47,226 nucleotides of DNA from Terrimicrobiaceae bacterium. Its GTDB lineage: Bacteria > Verrucomicrobiota > Verrucomicrobiia > Chthoniobacterales > JAATET01. Below the pieces are notes generated by a model. It did no database searches, was not told the DNA's origin, and saw only the letters and a program-made list of their open reading frames with translations. The stretch spans positions 1 through 47,226 of the forward strand of contig JAQTOP010000017.1 of assembly GCA_028713285.1 (NCBI GenBank), given 5' to 3'. The translations under genes were made by a program, and so were the position numbers. How positions within the stretch are numbered: position 1 is the stretch's first letter; each line of letters starts with the position of its first letter. Shown in pieces: positions 43,036-47,226 of this stretch.

Positions 43036-43542
43036 GTGACCTCCCGTCGGCTCGAGTCTCTTTATGACGCGCACGCGCAAAGCGTATTCGCCTTTCTGCT
43101 GCATCTCACGCGTTGCGAGGAGACCACGCGCGACCTGCTCCAGGAGGTCTTTTTGCGGCTCGCCCGGCGGCGCATTCCGCTCATTCGGAAACCCCGGCCT
43201 TATCTTCTCCGCCTCGCGCACAATGCCTGGATCGATCACGTGCGCGCCGCCGCCGCCCGCGCGCGCACCCTCGAGCGAAGCCTGGCCGACTCCGGCTGCT
43301 TCCCGCCGCCATCGCACGACGCGGAGCATGCGGAGCTCTCCGCGCTGTTGATCGCCGGGATGGCGGACCTGCCTGCGGACCAGCGCGCGGTGGTGCATTT
43401 GAAGATCTGGGACAACCTCACGTTCCGCGAAATCAGCAGCGCCCTCGGCATTCCCACCCACACGGCCGCCAGCCGCTACCGCTACGCGTTAGACAAATTG
43501 CGCGCCGCCATGCGTCCTTCCATCGAAAATGAACGCGCCTGA
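43036..43542 (+). CDS. ECF sigma factor (168 aa)
   Basis: RNA polymerase sigma factor of the extracytoplasmic-function group. Region 2 runs from about residue 7 to 75: YDAHAQSVFAFLLHLTR, DLLQEVFLRLARR (the sigma2.2-2.3 core) and YLLRLAHNAWIDHVR. Region 4 spans about 110-165: LPADQRAVVHLKIWDNLTFREIS, ALGIPTHTAASRYRYALDKLRA. The GTG at 43036 gives a normal ECF start; the upstream part of the frame overlaps the ATPase gene region on the other strand and looks non-coding. It overlaps the next gene by 14 bases and leads a four-gene plus-strand operon. Confidence 0.92.
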   Translation: MTSRRLESLYDAHAQSVFAFLLHLTRCEETTRDLLQEVFLRLARRRIPLIRKPRPYLLRLAHNAWIDHVRAAAARARTLERSLADSGCFPPPSHDAEHAELSALLIAGMADLPADQRAVVHLKIWDNLTFREISSALGIPTHTAASRYRYALDKLRAAMRPSIENERA

Positions 43543-43888
43543 GTTGGAAAAATGCCTCGCCGCGCTCACTCCGCGCCGGCTCCCGGGCGCATGGAAAGCC
43601 GGCGTCCTGGAGGGCGTGGCCGCCGCGCGACGGCCGACCGGTTTCCATCGGGCCGAGCGGCTCGCGTGGGGCGCCGTCGCCGCAACCTGGCTCGCGATTT
43701 TTGCGCTGCGCGCGACCACGCCGTTCATCCCGACACCTCCTGGACCGCCTGCAAGCGCGGCGGAGATCGCCGCGCATTGCGATGAGATACGCCGCTACGC
43801 CGCGCTGGAATTCGCGTCGCCCGAGTCCCCGCCGCCGACCCGCATCCGCATCGAAGAGGAGTTCATCCTCGTCCGCCCGCGCTCATGA
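43529..43888 (+). CDS. Probable membrane-anchored anti-sigma partner (119 aa)
   Basis: Short protein translated in overlap with the sigma factor. The N-terminal cytoplasmic part (about 1-43: LEKCLAALTPRRLPGAWKAGVLEGV) has the size and style of small anti-sigma domains seen beside ECF sigma factors in Verrucomicrobia. One membrane segment follows (about 44-63, ERLAWGAVAATWLAIFALRA), then a Pro-rich outside tail ending in EEEFILVRPRS. There is no zinc motif (no HxxxCxxC). Its function is inferred from position and topology only. Confidence 0.65.
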   Translation: MNAPELEKCLAALTPRRLPGAWKAGVLEGVAAARRPTGFHRAERLAWGAVAATWLAIFALRATTPFIPTPPGPPASAAEIAAHCDEIRRYAALEFASPESPPPTRIRIEEEFILVRPRS

Positions 43889-45321
43889 AAAAACACCTTC
43901 TCCGCATCGCCCTTGTCGGCCTTGCCGCCGCCGCCACGCTCCTCGTTCTTTTCTACGCGTGGACGGATTGGGCGGGTGCGCGCCGCTGGAAAGCCGTCGA
44001 AGCCGGGCTGCGCGCCAAGGGCGAACCGCTCACGATTGCCGAGATCGAACCGCAGCCGATTCCCGATGCCATGAATTTCGCCGCCGCGCCGATCTTCGCC
44101 GAAATCGGCCGGATTCACGACCGGAAGCAATGGCGCCTGTCCGCCATCCACGGCTTCACCGGCGCTTCCAGGAATGGCTCTTCGCCGCTTGCGAATGCCG
44201 CCCGCAAGGTCGATCCAGCCTTCGCAGGTTCCGATGCCGATGCCGCGCGGGTCATCCTCGACCAGACGGCAAAATGGAAACCGCTCCTCGACGAAGTGCG
44301 CGAGGCGGCCAGACGCCCCGGCACCGTCTGGCCTTCCGATTACCGCGAGGGTTTCCGAATGAGAGTCGACCACATCCAGCCACTCCTGGCCCTGGGGCAG
44401 GCGCTCTCGGTGGAAGCCCGGGCGCATCTCGAGCTCGGGGATTCATCCGCTGCGGTTGCCGACTTCCAGCTCATCCTGAATCTTGCCAGCCGCTGCGCAG
44501 AACCGCGTGTCGTGATTTCCCACCTCCTCCAACAAGCGCTGGTCCGCCTGGACGTGGAAGTCGTGCGATTCGGCCTGGAGCGCCACGCTTGGACAGCCGC
44601 AGCGCTCGAGACGATCCAGCGAGAGCTGGCCGGCATCCCGCTCGCATCCGGTCTCGCCATGGCCCTCCGAGGCGAGCGGGTGATCTTTACCGAGTGGCTC
44701 CCTCGACTCTCCGCGCAGGGAATCCCCGACGTGCTGAACCTCGGTGAGCCCCGAACCAAGGCAGATGGGAGCCGCCAGTGGGTCGGCATGGCTTGGGCAC
44801 TGTATCCAGCCGGATGGATCAATAAAGACCGCAGCGCCTACGCAGAGTCGCTGCAGCCGGTCATCGAATGGCTTGCCGGGGAGAATTCCAACCGCCCCGA
44901 ATCCATCGTTCACCCCGACGAAACATTTCGGAAAAGGATGGCCGCTCCATTTGCGCCCTTGCCCGAACTCTTTACGTCGATGGCTCTTCCCGCGCTGCTT
45001 ATTTCAGTCCCCAGAGCCATCCATGCCCAGGCCATGATCGACGAAGCCCGCATCGCCTGCGGCATTGAGCGATACCGGCTGGCTCGCGGATCCCTTCCCG
45101 CGACGCTGGAGGCTTTGCATCCGGAATTTCTTTCCGGAATGCCACATGATCCGATCAACGGCGGACCCTTCCACTATCGAGTCACCGGCGCCGATTCCTA
45201 TATCCTTTACAGCGTCGGATGGAATGGCGTCGATGACGGCGGCAGCGACAAGAGGCCCTCGCCGAAGGCTGCCGACAAAGCCGAGGATTGGGTTTGGAAA
45301 ATGGGCGACGCCGCGACGTAG
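43885..45321 (+). CDS. Membrane-anchored paralog 1 (478 aa)
   Basis: An N-terminal membrane segment (about 5-27, LLRIALVGLAAAATLLVLFYAW), then a large helical extracytoplasmic part. Conserved blocks shared with the gene at 45406: GEPLTIAEIEPQPIPDAMNF, AAAPIFAE, RGERVIFTEW, MAWALYPAGWINKDRSAYAE, RIACGIERYRLARGSLPATLE and a C-terminal block DSYILYSVGWNGVDDGGSDK that resembles the calcium-binding tail of GspG-like pseudopilins. It overlaps the anti-sigma-like gene by four bases (ATGA). No enzymatic motif is recognised. Its expression is probably tied to the ECF sigma factor. Confidence 0.75.
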   Translation: MKKHLLRIALVGLAAAATLLVLFYAWTDWAGARRWKAVEAGLRAKGEPLTIAEIEPQPIPDAMNFAAAPIFAEIGRIHDRKQWRLSAIHGFTGASRNGSSPLANAARKVDPAFAGSDADAARVILDQTAKWKPLLDEVREAARRPGTVWPSDYREGFRMRVDHIQPLLALGQALSVEARAHLELGDSSAAVADFQLILNLASRCAEPRVVISHLLQQALVRLDVEVVRFGLERHAWTAAALETIQRELAGIPLASGLAMALRGERVIFTEWLPRLSAQGIPDVLNLGEPRTKADGSRQWVGMAWALYPAGWINKDRSAYAESLQPVIEWLAGENSNRPESIVHPDETFRKRMAAPFAPLPELFTSMALPALLISVPRAIHAQAMIDEARIACGIERYRLARGSLPATLEALHPEFLSGMPHDPINGGPFHYRVTGADSYILYSVGWNGVDDGGSDKRPSPKAADKAEDWVWKMGDAAT

Positions 45322-45362
45322 GACGGATTAGAATTCGACCGGCGGCGGCGGGCGCGCTACCT

Positions 45363-45401
45363 TTCAGCCGGCGCCATCCCGGGCGCCGCAACCGGGCTGA
45401 A
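45363..45401. repeat. Nested inverted repeat before the second paralog
   Basis: TTCAGCC (45363-45369) pairs with GGCTGAA (45395-45401), enclosing GGCGCC (45370-45375)/GGCGCC (45382-45387). The outer arm ends four bases before the ATG at 45406, so in RNA it would cover the ribosome-binding site of the second paralog. No T-run follows. Confidence 0.45.
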
Positions 45402-45405
45402 GAAT

Positions 45406-46848
45406 ATGCGACGCGCTCTGCTCCTCGTTTTGGCCGCGCCCCTGCTGTTGCCCGCGCTCGCCGCGGCCTGGTTTTACGGCTACGAGAATTGGACCGGCGG
45501 CGCGGTCTGGCGGCAGGCCGAGGCGGCCCTGCAGGCGGCGGGCGAACCCCTCACCGTCGATGCCATGCGGCCACAGCCGGTGCCCGATGCGCGAAACATG
45601 GCCGCCGCGCCGATCTTTCGCGAGCTGTTCACGTTCTACAGTCCCCGCCGGGCCAGCGTCTATGAACTCAAGCTGCCGCCGCCGGCGCGCCCGCCGGCCG
45701 ATGCCGACGAATCCGCGCTCGTCGCCCTCGCCCGGCGCTTTGACCCGGAGTTCGACGGCGACGCGCCGGCCGCCGCCCACGTCGTGCTGGAAGGTCTCGC
45801 GCCGATGGAGCCGCTCCTGAACGCGATCCGCCTTGCCGCCGCGCGCCCCGATTCGGTGTGGCCCGAGAAATCCGCCCTCGGCCTCGAGGCGCCGCAGACC
45901 TTCCTCTGGCCGCTCAAGCGCACGTCCGAAGTGCTCGCCGCCCGCGCCACCGCCGCGGTCGCCGGGCGTCAATCCGCAAGCGCGCTGGCGGATTTTGAAC
46001 TCATCGCGCGCCTCGCCGGGCGGTCCAACCAGCCGCCCATGCTGGCGGGCTGCTTCGCCGGCCAGATGATGCTCGGCCATGCGCTCGACATCGCGGGCGA
46101 CGGGCTCGCGCAGCGTGCGTGGTCCGATGCCGACCTCGCCGACATCGAGGCCGCGCTCGGCGGCTTCCATCCGCTAGACGACTTCCGCGAAGGCGTGCGC
46201 GGCGAACGCGCGCTCTTCCTCACGTCGCCCGAGGCGCTGAATGCCCGGGCGGAGGCGCTCTTCACCTTCGTCGATTTTCGCTCGCGGATTTCCGAATGGC
46301 TCACGAGCACGCTGTGCCGCGTCGTCTGGGCCCTGCGCCCATCGGGATGGGTGCAGCGGGATCGGGCGAACTACGCGACACTCACACAGGACTGGCTCGG
46401 CCTCGTCATTCACAACGGCTTCATCCGCCCGTGGGCGCTGGCCGAGTGGAGCGCCCGCATCGGCGCGGTGCGGAACGACCCAATGGAATTTTTCCGCACC
46501 CCGCTCACCGTCCTCGTGCTGCCCACCTTCGCGAACGCCGCCCGCGCAGCCGCCTATACGCAGGCTCGACTCGACTTCGCCCGCATCGCCTGCGCGATCG
46601 AACGGCACCGCCGCGCCACCGGACACGTGCCCGGCGAGCTCGCCGAACTCGCCCCGCGGTGGATCGACCGGATTCCGCGCGACGTGATCGGCGGCGGATC
46701 CTATTTTTACCGCGCCACGGGCCCGGACGACTACACGCTCTACGGCAGGGGCTGGAACGCCCGGGACGACGGCGGCAGCAGCGCGAATACGAGCCCGCTG
46801 CTCGGCCCGGCGACCGCGGACGATTGGGTGTGGACGGCGGCGCGGTAG
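45406..46848 (+). CDS. Membrane-anchored paralog 2 (480 aa)
   Basis: Second copy of the family at 43885-45321: an N-terminal membrane segment (about 4-25, LLLVLAAPLLLPALAAAWFYG), then GEPLTVDAMRPQPVPDARNM, AAAPIFRE, RGERALFLTSP, VVWALRPSGWVQRDRANYAT, RIACAIERHRRATGHVPGEL and the terminal YTLYGRGWNARDDGGSSANT. The copies have diverged widely outside these blocks, so the duplication is old. The start lies four bases past a nested hairpin at 45363-45401, which could regulate its translation. It ends just before the convergent aldehyde dehydrogenase gene. Confidence 0.75.
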   Translation: MRRALLLVLAAPLLLPALAAAWFYGYENWTGGAVWRQAEAALQAAGEPLTVDAMRPQPVPDARNMAAAPIFRELFTFYSPRRASVYELKLPPPARPPADADESALVALARRFDPEFDGDAPAAAHVVLEGLAPMEPLLNAIRLAAARPDSVWPEKSALGLEAPQTFLWPLKRTSEVLAARATAAVAGRQSASALADFELIARLAGRSNQPPMLAGCFAGQMMLGHALDIAGDGLAQRAWSDADLADIEAALGGFHPLDDFREGVRGERALFLTSPEALNARAEALFTFVDFRSRISEWLTSTLCRVVWALRPSGWVQRDRANYATLTQDWLGLVIHNGFIRPWALAEWSARIGAVRNDPMEFFRTPLTVLVLPTFANAARAAAYTQARLDFARIACAIERHRRATGHVPGELAELAPRWIDRIPRDVIGGGSYFYRATGPDDYTLYGRGWNARDDGGSSANTSPLLGPATADDWVWTAAR

Positions 46849-46852
46849 CGGC

Positions 46853-47226
46853 TCAGCCCAGGCCCTTGAACCACCCGAGGGGACCCGGCGCGAGGTGCGC
46901 GGTGATCTGCTTCACCTCGGTGTAGGCGTCGTAGCCATAGGACCCGAGTTCGCGGCCGAAGCCGCTCCGCTTGTAGCCGCCCCAGGGGGCCTCATTGAAG
47001 GTGAAGTGGAAGGTATTAATCCACGTCACGCCGGCGCGCAATCGCCGGATCACGCGCTGGGCGCGCGCGCCATCCTTCGAAAACACCGCGCCCGCGAGGC
47101 CGTAGGGCGTGTCGTTCGCCTTGCGGATCGCCTCCTCCTCGGTGTCGAACGTGTCAACCACGAGCACGGGACCGAAGATTTCCTCCCGCACGATTTTCGC
47201 ATCCGCCGGCGCGTTCACAAAAATCG
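46853..47226 (-). CDS. Aldehyde dehydrogenase, C-terminal part (runs off the window)
   Basis: The C-terminal 120 or so residues of an NAD(P)-dependent aldehyde dehydrogenase. EEIFGPVLVVDTFDTEEEAI (conserved E-x-F-G-P), NDTPYGLAGAVFSKDGARA, AGVTWINTFHF, APWGGYKRSGFGRELG and YTEVKQITAHLAP are typical of the betaine-aldehyde/BetB group. The catalytic cysteine and the general-base glutamate lie beyond the right edge, so activity cannot be judged. It converges with the second paralog with four bases between stops. Confidence 0.9.
   Translation of the reverse strand, partial: IFVNAPADAKIVREEIFGPVLVVDTFDTEEEAIRKANDTPYGLAGAVFSKDGARAQRVIRRLRAGVTWINTFHFTFNEAPWGGYKRSGFGRELGSYGYDAYTEVKQITAHLAPGPLGWFKGLG

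Noticed and set aside
1-47226. CRISPR array
   Set aside because: No set of regularly spaced direct repeats was seen anywhere.
1-47226. Insertion sequences, integrase or transposase genes
   Set aside because: No transposase or recombinase motifs among the credible coding regions; only the defence remnant suggests past mobility.

Overview
This is a high-GC bacterial chromosome segment, most likely from a member of the Verrucomicrobiota. The indicators are a DUF1800/DUF1501 (Tat-exported) gene pair, GspG-like C-termini on otherwise unrelated secreted proteins, an ECF sigma factor followed by large membrane-anchored proteins with a DDGG-type C-terminus, a 34-residue AURKAIP1/COX24-type ribosomal protein gene, the futalosine menaquinone pathway (mqnD), and core genes that sit singly rather than in the operons known from Proteobacteria. 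This placement is inferred from gene content; no search was run. Coding density is high, and almost every gene has long shadow reading frames on other frames because of the base composition.

Layout. 65-6387 (minus): a TonB/OmpA-type envelope protein, glnD and a two-module FtsX-type permease, tightly packed. 6430-12432 (plus): DUF2062 protein, a GspE/PilB-type ATPase with an unusual membrane N-terminus, a CvpA-like protein, hisG, a tiny basic ribosomal protein and a secreted TPR protein. 12437-16964 (minus): hisC, mnmE, pyrD, mqnD. 17061-23461: a small phosphodiesterase, a GluR0-like ligand-gated potassium channel (minus), a SWIM/SNF2 helicase, and a PAS histidine kinase with its single-domain response regulator. 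23462-23775 is non-coding with a strong hairpin and T-run.

23776-25826 holds a cupin gene, a broken chimera of a DUF499 ATPase and an SNF2-type helicase lying just past the 3' end of a tRNA-Leu(GAG) gene (the likely scar of a lost defence island), and the tRNA itself. 25827-28394 (plus): rplU, rpmA, a thymidine phosphorylase and an exported protein with a PD-(D/E)XK-like pattern. 28555-34987: a secreted beta-rich protein facing an operon of DUF1800-CHRD protein, DUF1501 protein and a pseudopilin-like protein. 35112-39567 (plus): hisD, folP, cdaA, a 52-residue membrane protein in the position of cdaR, and glmM, joining folate, c-di-AMP and cell-wall precursor synthesis. 39577-42910 (minus): a DUF4126 protein, a strong terminator, an outer-membrane barrel with promoter, and an orphan PotA-type ABC ATPase. 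43036-46848 (plus): an ECF sigma factor, a probable membrane anti-sigma partner and two paralogous membrane-anchored proteins. The window ends in the C-terminal part of an aldehyde dehydrogenase (minus).

The most interesting items are the miniature CdaR-like gene, the ECF-sigma/paralog operon, the GluR0-like channel, the membrane-bound GspE-type ATPase with a topology paradox, and the tRNA-adjacent DUF499/helicase chimera.
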